14,327 nucleotides of DNA, from the NCBI GenBank assembly GCA_964371655.1, contig CAYJOD010000131.1, forward strand, positions 1 through 14,327, in the 5' to 3' direction. This stretch comes from CAZGSN01 sp964371655. GTDB lineage: Bacteria; Desulfobacterota; Binatia; HRBIN30. Within the stretch, counting starts at the first letter, position 1, and the number at the start of each line of letters is the position of its first letter. Below the pieces are notes generated by a model. It was not told the DNA's origin. It searched no databases and worked only from the letters and a program-made list of their open reading frames with translations. Below, in pieces: positions 1 through 6,377 of this stretch. The translations under genes and the position numbers were made by a program.

Positions 1-2250
1 ATTCGCCGCCAGCGCCGTGACCATGGTGATCGCGGTCAGGATGCCGAAGCTCTGGATCGGTACAAACCCGGAGAAGGCGAACGTCAGGAAGCCCAAGCCG
101 AGGGCAACCGTCGCGTAGATGATCGGCGGGCCGACGCTGCGCAACGCCCGCACCTGGGCGGCGCGTTGCTGGGTCTCACCGCGCAGCTCCTGATTGAGAC
201 GCGCCATGTAGTGCACGGTCGAGTCGACGGCGATGCCCAATGCGATCGCGGCAATAAGGCTCGTACCCAAATTGAGGAGCACGCCGAACCAGCCCATTAC
301 ACCGAAGAACATCAGAATCGGCAGAACGTTCGGGAGAATGACGAGCGCACCGACTTTGATGGAAAGGAACATCAACGCCATGACGACGAAGATCACGACG
401 AGCGCCAGGGCAAGACTCTGAATCTGCCCGGTGACGATATCGGATGCCGTACCAGTGAGAAGGACGAGGTTGCCCGACGGCGTAACCTTCAGGTCCTTCG
501 GGAAATGCTGGTCGATGAACCCCCTCACTTGCTGCAATACGGCTTCAATGCGCCGCGACCCCGACAGCTTGGTACGCACCAGAATGTTGGCGCGACGGAA
601 GTCGGAGGTCACCACCGACTTGAAGGTGTCGCCGCTGCTGTCGACGACGGCCAGCACCGGAGCCAGCGCCGATGGGTCCTCCCAGAACGTCTTCTGCCCT
701 GCCGGCTCGACAACCTCGCCGCGTTCGTTGACGACGATATCCGCCTCGCCTCCGTGTTTGAGACCGGCTTCGAGCAGCTCGAGGTAATCCACGACCGACA
801 CCGACGCGGTGATCCCGTCGAGGCCCGCCACGAACTTCTGCAGCTCGCGAATGAGCCGGAGATTCTCCCAGCGCTTCAACGCCCCCGCCTCGCGTCCCTC
901 GACGACCAGGAAGAACGGGTTGCTGCCAACGATATCCTGATTGATGGTTTCGTTGTCGCGGCGCACCGGCGACGACGGATCGAAATAGTATAGGAAGTCC
1001 GAGTCGACCCGTATCTTGGCAATACCCGGCAGCGACGCGAGCGCCATCAATACCCCGACAGCGAGCACCGCGGCACGCCAATCATGGGTCTTCTCACCGA
1101 GGCGGATCAGCACCTCCCACAAGCGCGCCGTCTGCGCCCGACCGCGACCCCGCCTTCCCCGGCCCTGGCGCAGCAGCTGCAGCACCGCCGGAATCAGGGT
1201 CAACGATGAGACTGTCAGGCATACGACACCCACGCACGCGAATAGGCCGAGATCCCGGATCGCCGTGATCCGGTTCACCATCAAGGCAGCGAAGCCGATC
1301 ACCATCGTCAACGCTGACACCGTCAGCGGTAGGGAAACTCTCTCCAGCGCCCGTGTTACCCATTGGTCGGCGGGGGCACCGCCGTGGACCTGCTCGTAGT
1401 ACCGCGCCATCACGTGGGTTCCGAACGAGCTGCCGACAACGATCAGCAACGGCGGCAAGATGAACGTCCCGAGGGTGATGCTCTTGCCGGCGAGGACCAT
1501 GATGCCCAGCGTCCAGACAACGGCCATGAGCACCGACAGCAGCGGCAACACGACACCGGCCGCCGTCCAGAACGAAAACCACAGCACCGCCAGTACGAGC
1601 CCCATCGCCAACGGGGTAAAGCGGCGCAGATCGTCGCGCATCATCTCGACCGCAGCCTGCTTCACGTGCGCCGCTCCGGTGTAGTAGAGCGAGCCCTTCT
1701 CGGCCCCGAGGATTGCTTCGATCTTGGCATCGATACCGAGGTCGACGTATTCAGCGTCGGTCATGCTCTTGAAGAACACGTTGATCGCGGCGCCGGTGAA
1801 ATCGTCCGCCACCAGGTTCTTGCCGTACAACGGTGTCGCCCGCAGTTTGTCCTTGAGCGCAGCGATCTGCGCCGCACTCGCCGGGAGGGTGAGCAACGGC
1901 GGCGGGTGAAAGACATCGGCGGCCGGATCGACGGTGTTGGTCAAGCTGAGGACGCGCTCGACGCCTTCGAGCTTGGCGACGGCGTCGGTGATGCGGGCGA
2001 TCTTCTCGAGTGTAGCCTGGGCGAATAGATCGTTGGCGCGAACCCCGATAACACCGACGTCGTCACCACCGAAGGTCCGACGCACGTCGTCGTAGAACCG
2101 TACCTGCGGATCTCCCGCCGGCAAGATGTTCTCGATCGAGCTGTCGATACGAATGCGTAGGGCATAGCTGCCGAGCAGCGCCGTCAGCAGCAGGGTCGCC
2201 ACGATGCAAATGATCGGATGCCGGAGCAGCCAGACTCGAAAACGCTGCAT
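1..2250 (-). CDS. RND-superfamily (MMPL-like) exporter, 3' end outside the window
   Basis: An integral inner-membrane exporter of the RND/MMPL type (COG1033-like); substrate not predictable, with lipids or other hydrophobic molecules usual for the group. 750 residues are visible, reading without interruption from the ATG at 2250 to the window edge. Seen: helix 1 at residues ~11-31; a periplasmic domain ~32-210; a helix bundle ~212-360 containing GSSFGTHVMARYYE (273-286); a basic cytoplasmic linker rich in R and G (361-372); helix 7 at ~392-410; a second periplasmic domain ~411-605; and a second bundle from ~612 containing LGIAVDSTVHYMARL (671-685). The two halves repeat, as RND proteins do. 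No strong Shine-Dalgarno precedes the ATG; a G-rich GGCGGGGC abuts it. Probably only the last helix and tail are missing. No membrane-fusion or outer-membrane partner is visible. Confidence 0.93.
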   Translation of the reverse strand, partial: MQRFRVWLLRHPIICIVATLLLTALLGSYALRIRIDSSIENILPAGDPQVRFYDDVRRTFGGDDVGVIGVRANDLFAQATLEKIARITDAVAKLEGVERVLSLTNTVDPAADVFHPPPLLTLPASAAQIAALKDKLRATPLYGKNLVADDFTGAAINVFFKSMTDAEYVDLGIDAKIEAILGAEKGSLYYTGAAHVKQAAVEMMRDDLRRFTPLAMGLVLAVLWFSFWTAAGVVLPLLSVLMAVVWTLGIMVLAGKSITLGTFILPPLLIVVGSSFGTHVMARYYEQVHGGAPADQWVTRALERVSLPLTVSALTMVIGFAALMVNRITAIRDLGLFACVGVVCLTVSSLTLIPAVLQLLRQGRGRRGRGRAQTARLWEVLIRLGEKTHDWRAAVLAVGVLMALASLPGIAKIRVDSDFLYYFDPSSPVRRDNETINQDIVGSNPFFLVVEGREAGALKRWENLRLIRELQKFVAGLDGITASVSVVDYLELLEAGLKHGGEADIVVNERGEVVEPAGQKTFWEDPSALAPVLAVVDSSGDTFKSVVTSDFRRANILVRTKLSGSRRIEAVLQQVRGFIDQHFPKDLKVTPSGNLVLLTGTASDIVTGQIQSLALALVVIFVVMALMFLSIKVGALVILPNVLPILMFFGVMGWFGVLLNLGTSLIAAIALGIAVDSTVHYMARLNQELRGETQQRAAQVRALRSVGPPIIYATVALGLGFLTFAFSGFVPIQSFGILTAITMVTALAAN

Positions 2251-2335
2251 GCCCCGCCACTACACTCTGGCGCTCGCGGCGTAAAGGGTGACGGAGACCA
2301 CGGCGGCGGGGATCATCCTGAAGCCGAACCAGCAA

Positions 2336-2356
2336 GGGCAACCACAAGGGTTGCCC
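2336..2356. repeat. Palindromic repeat, copy 1 (GGGCAACC hairpin)
   Basis: Perfect 8-bp arms GGGCAACC (2336-2343) and GGTTGCCC (2349-2356) around a 5-nt loop, followed by CCTAC. Read on the minus strand it is GTAGGGGCAACCCTTGTGGT then TGCCC, the same framework as the neighbouring copy at 2383-2407 in opposite orientation. It lies just upstream of the RND exporter start. Confidence 0.8.
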
Positions 2357-2382
2357 CTACGCTCTGGATGCATCCCGTCCTG

Positions 2383-2411
2383 TAGGGGGTACCCCTTGTG
2401 GGTACCCTTTT
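2383..2411 (+). repeat. Palindromic repeat, copy 2 (GGGTACCC hairpin with T run)
   Basis: Arms GGGTACCC (2387-2394) and GGGTACCC (2400-2407) around CTTGT, followed by TTTT (2408-2411). The hairpin plus T run resembles an intrinsic terminator on the plus strand, but no plus-strand gene ends here, so a repeat of the same family as copy 1 is the better reading. Both share GTAGGGG, a CCTTGTGG centre and a CCC end, while the arms differ in a base-pair-preserving way. Confidence 0.75.
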
Positions 2412-2463
2412 GTTGCCACGGTCTATTTGTCCGTCGTCTGCAGGCACGCTACCTTCAGAGTCC

Positions 2464-2661
2464 ATGAAGCTGATGACCGTACATCGAATTCTGATGGGCT
2501 CGGGCGTCGCGGTGTTCGTGCTCTACGCCATCCATGAAGTGCGCAGCTACAGCGCTGGAGATGGCGCGGCGCTCGGGCATGCTGTCCTCTCTGTCGGCGG
2601 TGCTTGCGTGCTGCTCGGCTATCTGCGCTGGCTGCGCGTCCGACAGCTCCGTCCAAGCTGA
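2464..2661 (+). CDS. Small two-helix membrane protein, unknown function
   Basis: A 65-residue protein starting MKLMTVHRILMG. I chose the ATG at 2464 over an upstream GTG (2398) because the extra residues would come from inside a repeat hairpin. Two hydrophobic segments (residues ~8-24 and ~38-54) are separated by a short polar loop (HEVRSYSAGDG), and a basic tail (RWLRVRQLRPS) suggests a cytoplasmic C-terminus. No family is recognised. The last 43 bases overlap, tail to tail, the 3' end of the MFS gene. The ribosome-binding site is weak. It could be a chance ORF, but membrane-like composition and the clean small-protein layout favour a real gene. Confidence 0.5.
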   Translation: MKLMTVHRILMGSGVAVFVLYAIHEVRSYSAGDGAALGHAVLSVGGACVLLGYLRWLRVRQLRPS

Positions 2662-3857
2662 TTCGCCGGTCCAGCCGATGCCGCGGCCGCTGGTGCTCGC
2701 GTCCGCACCATGATCGCCAAGACCAACAAGGCGGCGCTCATCACTGCATACACGTACATGCCCGCTGTGACGCCGCCGTACTCCGCGATCGCCGACATGC
2801 CCCACGGGATTATGATGTTTCCCAGACCGGCGCCGGTGATGACCACACTGGTTGCCGCGGCGACGGCGTGCGGTTGATAGCGTCCGCCCAACGCCACGAC
2901 CCCGGGAAAGATCCCCGAGAAACCCAAGCCGGTCACCGCGAAGCCGATCGCGCTGACGACGAAGCTGCTGGAGGTGACGGCGACGAACAAGGCGACGCTA
3001 GCGACCGCGCTCAGCAGCACCAGCAGTCCTTCTTCTCCAAGGCGGCTGCTTCGCAGCGGCAAGACGCTGAGCAGCAAGCGTCCCGCGGCGAGGCCGAACC
3101 AGTACGCAGAGAGGACAGCGCCAGCTGCGGTGAGAGAGGCATCGCGATCGGCGACCAGGTACTTGGTGAGCCAGCCGCCTATTCCCATTTCGGTGCCGAC
3201 GTACAGGCCGAGCATGACGGCCAGGAGGAAGATCGGCCTGGCGCTGCGCTTCTGCTCCGCGGCGCGGTCATCGCTGCTGATTCGCACCGGCGCCAGGCGC
3301 ACGAGCATCCAACCCAAGCCAACTAGCGCCGTCAGCCCGGCGACGACCAGGAAGGTGGAACGCCAGGAGGCACCGGCGGCGAGAGCGCGCGTCGCCAACA
3401 CCGGGGTCACGAATGAACCCACACCGAAGAACACATGCACGAAGTTGAGGACGTTACTGCTGCGCTCGTACGCCACCGTGATCACCGCGGCATTTGCGGC
3501 CACCTCAGCCAGGCCGACACCAAGACCTGCGACTAACATCGCGGCAGCACCTCCCGCCCACGACGACACCGACGCAAACGCTCCGAAACCAAGCGCCGCC
3601 GTAAGGATACCGAGGCTGACGATGGCGGCGAGACCGCTGCGCTCGATCAGACGCCGCGCCACGGTCACCGCAATGATGAAACCAATCGGCTGAAACGCCA
3701 GCATCGAGCCCGCTTGCATGAGGCTGATACCGAGCTCATCGAGCAGCACCGGGAGCAACGCCCCGGCCAGCGTCATGCACCCGCCAAGCAACCCAAACGC
3801 CGCCGCCGCCAGGGCAATCACCAATACTCGCGAACCGCGTATGTAGTCTATGTTCAT
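2619..3857 (-). CDS. MFS transporter, FHS/FucP-like permease
   Basis: A 412-residue inner-membrane secondary transporter, about 12 helices, of usual MFS length. Seen: helix 1 at ~11-30; a basic cytoplasmic loop VARRLIERSG (66-75); LNFVHVFFGVGSFVTP (137-152), which resembles the N-x-x-H-x-x-F-G-x-G motif of fucose/glucose-galactose permease (FHS) relatives; a charged central loop (~188-207); GTEMGIGGWLTKYL (221-234) with an acidic residue in helix 7; and GFSGIFPGVVALGGRY (312-327) in the second half. Substrate unknown; sugar is the family precedent. The C-terminal tail (388-412) is low-complexity and basic and overlaps the convergent small membrane gene. The ATG at 3857 gives a normal N-terminus; only a weak RBS is seen. 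No sugar enzymes are adjacent. Confidence 0.9.
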   Translation of the reverse strand: MNIDYIRGSRVLVIALAAAAFGLLGGCMTLAGALLPVLLDELGISLMQAGSMLAFQPIGFIIAVTVARRLIERSGLAAIVSLGILTAALGFGAFASVSSWAGGAAAMLVAGLGVGLAEVAANAAVITVAYERSSNVLNFVHVFFGVGSFVTPVLATRALAAGASWRSTFLVVAGLTALVGLGWMLVRLAPVRISSDDRAAEQKRSARPIFLLAVMLGLYVGTEMGIGGWLTKYLVADRDASLTAAGAVLSAYWFGLAAGRLLLSVLPLRSSRLGEEGLLVLLSAVASVALFVAVTSSSFVVSAIGFAVTGLGFSGIFPGVVALGGRYQPHAVAAATSVVITGAGLGNIIIPWGMSAIAEYGGVTAGMYVYAVMSAALLVLAIMVRTRAPAAAASAGPANQLGRSCRTRSQRR

Positions 3858-4106
3858 CGTTAACGCCGAGGCTGAAAGCCACCTATGTGTGGAGAGTCAA
3901 CACGGCCTCACCCACAGCCGATCCAGCACACGCGTATCTCGTCGCTCGTGAATCGTATCTCGGCAGAACCCATCCCAAACACCCAAGTGTTTCCGTCTTT
4001 ATCGTGGGCCGTGAGACTTTCTTACAGCGCCCGGCTGCAGGGGCCGCGAATCGGCGTCGTGACCGCTTCCATAGTATGCAGGCACTGAAGCACTTCGTTG
4101 ATGCCC
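3858..4106. other. Intergenic region upstream of the MFS gene, no convincing gene
   Basis: About 250 bases between the MFS start and the first direct repeat. Short ORFs exist on both strands (for example 3887-4132 plus, ending ALKHFVDARFRKRFSS). They lack an RBS and a recognisable domain. The plus-strand one ends inside the repeat, so it could be debris of a gene tail. No clear promoter or terminator is seen. Confidence 0.5.
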
Positions 4107-4241
4107 GCTTTCGGAAGAGGTTCTCGAGTTGACGCACATGCTCAGCGCCTCACCTTCGCGCCTTCGCGCGAGCTTCCTTTCTTCATGGTCAGGATTCGCC
4201 TCCGTAAAGTGGACCGCGGATGGACACGGATTGACGCGGAT
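4107..4241 (+). repeat. Direct repeat copy A (uninterrupted, empty site)
   Basis: A ~135-bp unit made of two parts. The first (4107-4208) contains CTCAGCGCCTCACCTTCGCG and CAGGATTCGCCTCCGTAAA. The second (4210-4241) is CCGCGGATGGACACGGATTG followed by ACGCGGAT. The unit recurs in the same orientation at 5127-5229 plus 5482-5518, where it is split by the 252-bp element. In copy A the join reads GTAAAGTGGACCGCGG, so it serves as the unoccupied version of the insertion site. Confidence 0.85.
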
Positions 4242-4262
4242 GAAGGATGTGCTGTGCGGCGC

Positions 4263-4685
4263 TCAGGCGCGGCGGCGCAGACACTGCTGCGGCGTTCGGC
4301 GATTCAATGTGCTGACTTGATCAAAGTCGGCGTCAAAGCTGCAAATGGCGTCGAGTCCCGCCGCTATGACAACCGCGCAATGGAGAGCGTCGCGAGCGCT
4401 AAGACGGGGGTAGTGCACGACGAGGGCGCGGGTGCGGTCGAGGTGCTCGGCGGTGATTGGTAGAACGGTGGGAACAATCTGCCGCGCGAGATCGTACACG
4501 CGCCCCGCATCGTTGCGCCGGCCGATTGCAAGGTAGCGGTGCAGGATCTCTTGAAGCACCTCGGCATCGATGACCGCATCGAGCTGACCGAGAGCGACGC
4601 GCCGCAAGAAAGTCAGGCTGGGGCGTTTGTTCGGGTGCGGTTGACCGGCCGCATACATGAAGACGTTTGAATCAATCAGGATCAC
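4263..4685 (-). CDS. vapC: PIN-domain toxin (VapC-type ribonuclease)
   Basis: A 140-residue PIN-domain protein, expected to be a Mg-dependent endoribonuclease and the toxin of a type II toxin-antitoxin pair. Acidic residues at the expected sites are visible: D5 in ILIDSNVFMY, E42/E46 in DAEVLQEILHRY, D99 in SARDALHCAVV and D118/D122 in SFDADFD. The length is normal for VapC. I use the GTG at 4685 because the product then begins exactly at the conserved VILIDSN strand and the start overlaps the antitoxin stop (GTGA). A longer in-frame reading exists upstream but would run through the antitoxin in another frame. The module sits between direct repeats, as mobile or accessory TA modules often do. 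Its target RNA cannot be read from sequence. Confidence 0.88.
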   Translation of the reverse strand: MILIDSNVFMYAAGQPHPNKRPSLTFLRRVALGQLDAVIDAEVLQEILHRYLAIGRRNDAGRVYDLARQIVPTVLPITAEHLDRTRALVVHYPRLSARDALHCAVVIAAGLDAICSFDADFDQVSTLNRRTPQQCLRRRA

Positions 4686-4870
4686 GGCAGGAGTTTCTTG
4701 GGATCTACCGTGGCCTCGCGATTGAGGGTGACGACGTCCGCGACCGGCAGCGCCAACTGGCCGAGCGCGCGCACCGCCGCAAGTCGCCGCTGGCGGGAAA
4801 TGACGCTCAGTGGGCGAGGCACGGGCCCTTCTGTCTCGGACGCGAGCTCGCCGGCAACAGGCTTCTTCAT
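4682..4870 (-). CDS. Probable antitoxin of the PIN toxin
   Basis: A 62-residue ORF immediately upstream of the toxin, its TGA overlapping the toxin GTG by 4 bases, so the pair is probably translationally coupled. The protein starts MKKPVAGELASE and has a basic centre (SRQRRLAAVRALGQL, residues ~25-39) followed by a short tail ending DPKKLLP. The tail would be the natural toxin-wrapping segment. I do not recognise a named antitoxin fold; the call rests on size, position and overlap. The ATG at 4870 is the only standard start, because a TAG lies eight codons upstream in frame, and no good RBS is seen. It may autoregulate the pair, as antitoxins usually do. Confidence 0.65.
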   Translation of the reverse strand: MKKPVAGELASETEGPVPRPLSVISRQRRLAAVRALGQLALPVADVVTLNREATVDPKKLLP

Positions 4871-5126
4871 CGAGTACGCCGTGGCACCAAGCTACTGCAG
4901 GCCGGGGCAAAACGCTACCAGAGCACCGCTACTTGCGTGGCTTCGCGACCATCGTGCGCAAACTGCTGTGAAACCGGGGTTCCGTAGGGACTCATCGTGG
5001 AGACGGTGCGGGGCGGAGCCATTGAGAAGATTAGGGTGAGGGGACCGATGGCCACCGATGCATACATAGCGGCGGCTGAGCGCCGACAAGAAGAATTCTC
5101 GCGCCAAGGCGCCAAGACGCAAAGCG
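4871..5126. other. Decayed intergenic segment with coding debris and a CGCCAAGGCGCCAAGACG repeat
   Basis: No intact gene. On the plus strand a stop-bounded reading (4988-5152) gives protein-like sequence (VETVRGGAIEKIRVRG, then ATDAYIAAAERRQEEF), which runs on into the repeat as SRQGAKTQ and stops inside direct repeat B. It may be the tail of a lost gene. Positions 5098-5124 carry CGCGCCAAGGCGCCAAGACG, a palindromic word of the kind repeated in many high-GC genomes. Confidence 0.4.
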
Positions 5127-5518
5127 GCTTTCGGAGAAGGCACTTGAGTTGAACCGCATGCTCAGCGCCTAACCTTCGCGCCTTCGCGCGAGCTTCCTTT
5201 CTTCATGTCAGGATTCGCCTCCGTAAATTCAGAACTCCTGACCTACCCGGGATAACCGCCTGAAATCCTGGCATCGGGCCAGCCGGGGTGCGCACCAATA
5301 CCTGTCCGCATTTTTCTTCGGCTTACGGTAAGCAGTCAATTCTGGCCAGCTTTCGGTTTGTAGGCTGCGCACCCAATCGTGTCCGCTTTTGGTCGCGCCG
5401 CAGAGCGGGGCCATGAGAGCGCAAGTCGCGTAGAACGCGAGAAACCGGACATTTCGAGATCGCACTAGGTCAGGAGTTCTGAAATTGGAACCGCGGATGG
5501 ACACGGATTGACGCGGAT
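5127..5518 (+). repeat. Direct repeat copy B (split by an inserted element)
   Basis: Second copy of the ~135-bp unit, roughly 90% alike to 4107-4241. The left part is 5127-5229 and the right part 5482-5518. Between them lies the 252-bp element. Removing the element and one AAATT restores CCGTAAATTGGAACCGCGG, which lines up with CCGTAAAGTGGACCGCGG in copy A. Both copies point the same way and enclose the toxin-antitoxin pair. Confidence 0.85.
5230..5481. mobile_element. 252-bp MITE-like non-autonomous element with 16-bp TIRs and 5-bp TSD
   Basis: Terminal inverted repeats CAGAACTCCTGACCTA (5230-5245) and TAGGTCAGGAGTTCTG (5466-5481) match perfectly. The element is flanked by AAATT on both sides (5225-5229 and 5482-5486), a 5-bp target-site duplication. 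No transposase is encoded; open readings inside it are short and unrecognised. It contains an imperfect internal direct repeat (TGCGCACCAATACCTGTCCG at ~5288-5307 and TGCGCACCCAATCGTGTCCG at ~5367-5386) and a small palindrome, GCTTACGGTAAGC. The insertion interrupts direct repeat B relative to copy A. Which transposase family moves it is not evident. Confidence 0.85.
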
Positions 5519-5740
5519 TGTCTGAGTACTCCGGCTTCGGCACGCAAATGCTGCATTCCGTCTCGCTCGCATCGCGTATTGGTGGCTGCCCACCGGAACG
5601 CTCGACCACGGGTGCTTGCCGCATCGGGTCATGTTGCCGTTGCCCGCTCGCGGCGTTCGTCGATCCCGTTGCTACGGTCAACGGAGTTGAGATAGTTACG
5701 CCGTGCACCCGAGCTTATACGGCAAAGGGAAAAGATCTCC
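5519..5740. other. Intergenic stretch upstream of the MDR pseudogene
   Basis: No gene is recognised in these ~220 bases. It presumably held the promoter of the MDR gene; AAGGGAAAAGATCTCC just before the ATG at 5741 includes a purine-rich stretch that could be a ribosome-binding site. Possible promoter boxes (TTGAGA near 5687, TATACG near 5716) are spaced too far apart to claim. Confidence 0.4.
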
Positions 5741-6084
5741 ATGAGACACAGGCGCATCGTCGTCACTCACTACGGCGGGCTCGATGCACTTCGGTTGGTT
5801 GAAGAGGAGTACCCCGAGCCGAAACATGGTGAAGTGCGGGTGAGAGTGCTGGCCGCAGGCGTCTCCTTGCCCGACATCATGGCGCGCGAGGGCGTTCATC
5901 CGGAGACGCCCTCGGTGCCTTTCACGCCGGGGTGGGATTTGGTTGGCGTGGTGGATGGGCTCGGCGATTTCCACTTGCCGAGGCAAGACAGGCGCAGGAG
6001 TTGCTCGCGAATGGAGGCGTGACAGGCAAGATCGTCCTGGTGCTCAACGCAGGGCCACTCACAGCCGCCCACCGGAGGGCTTGA
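5741..6084 (+). pseudogene. MDR (zinc-type alcohol dehydrogenase/quinone oxidoreductase-like) remnant with internal deletion
   Basis: The first ~75 codons encode the GroES-like N-terminal start of a medium-chain dehydrogenase/reductase: RRIVVTHYGGLDALRLVEE, then KHGEVRVRVLAAGVSLPDIM and PFTPGWDLVGVVD. At about 5965 the reading changes abruptly. From 5968, in the +1 frame relative to the first part, the sequence encodes the family's C-terminus, FPLAEARQAQELLANGGVTG then KIVLV, with a stop at 6082-6084. The whole Rossmann domain (roughly 220-240 residues of a ~320-residue enzyme) is missing and the two ends are out of frame. The original frame now gives a 93-residue product ending in nonsense. 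This is an internal deletion, not a simple truncation, and no function is expected. Confidence 0.85.
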
Positions 6085-6250
6085 GCCTGATAAATCGCCC
6101 ATTCCACCCGATGGCGGACGAGCCGTCCGCGCTGGCCTCAAACCCGCGCCCCAACTGAATATCATCGCCGGGAGCGTCGGGGGCCCGCCCGCCTTCCTCG
6201 GGGCTTTGGCCGAACGCGCAGGTTCCGTCACTGACCTTGACGCCGTGGCC
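6059..6250 (-). pseudogene. Possible C-terminal gene fragment, unrecognised
   Basis: A stop-bounded minus-strand reading of 63 residues, opening after a TAG at 6251-6253 and ending at TGA 6059-6061. It has protein-like, Gly/Asp-rich composition: GHGVKVSDGTCAFGQSPEEG near the start and ASADGSSAIGWNGRFIRL near the end. It has no start codon or RBS and overlaps the tail of the MDR remnant on the other strand. I read it as the displaced end of another gene brought in by rearrangement, but it may be chance. Confidence 0.25.
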
Positions 6251-6377
6251 CTAGTGGTCAACGGGTCATCGCTTGAATCACCGGCCGCGTGGCAGCGGCA
6301 GGCAGCGGACGGCGCAAGGCAGACAAAGCCTTCTCCGCGAATTGACAGCCAGTGCAGCTTCGCAGTAAGCCCCCGGC
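6085..6377. other. Intergenic debris upstream of the ceramidase-like gene
   Basis: About 290 bases with no intact gene. The first half carries the minus-strand fragment described separately. The second half, up to 6377, should hold the promoter of the downstream two-gene unit, but no convincing -35/-10 pair is seen. Confidence 0.4.

Noticed and set aside
166..993. 275-residue plus-strand ORF
   Set aside because: It is the opposite-strand shadow of the RND exporter, whose frame is continuous and has clear helices and motifs; the shadow is H/R/D-rich and featureless.
2387..2411. Intrinsic terminator on the plus strand
   Set aside because: A hairpin plus TTTT is present, but no plus-strand gene ends upstream, and the sequence matches a neighbouring inverted repeat copy, so a repeat is the simpler reading.
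3883..4137. Small ORFs (81-84 residues) on both strands upstream of the MFS gene
   Set aside because: They overlap each other on opposite strands, lack ribosome-binding sites and run into direct repeat A.
5229..5708. 159-residue minus-strand ORF across the MITE-like element and repeat B
   Set aside because: It spans the element, a target-site duplication and repeat sequence, has no RBS, and shows no recognisable domain; it is explained by the repeats.
5687..5721. Promoter TTGAGA ... TATACG upstream of the MDR remnant
   Set aside because: The boxes are about 23 bases apart, outside the usual 16-19, and the match is weak.
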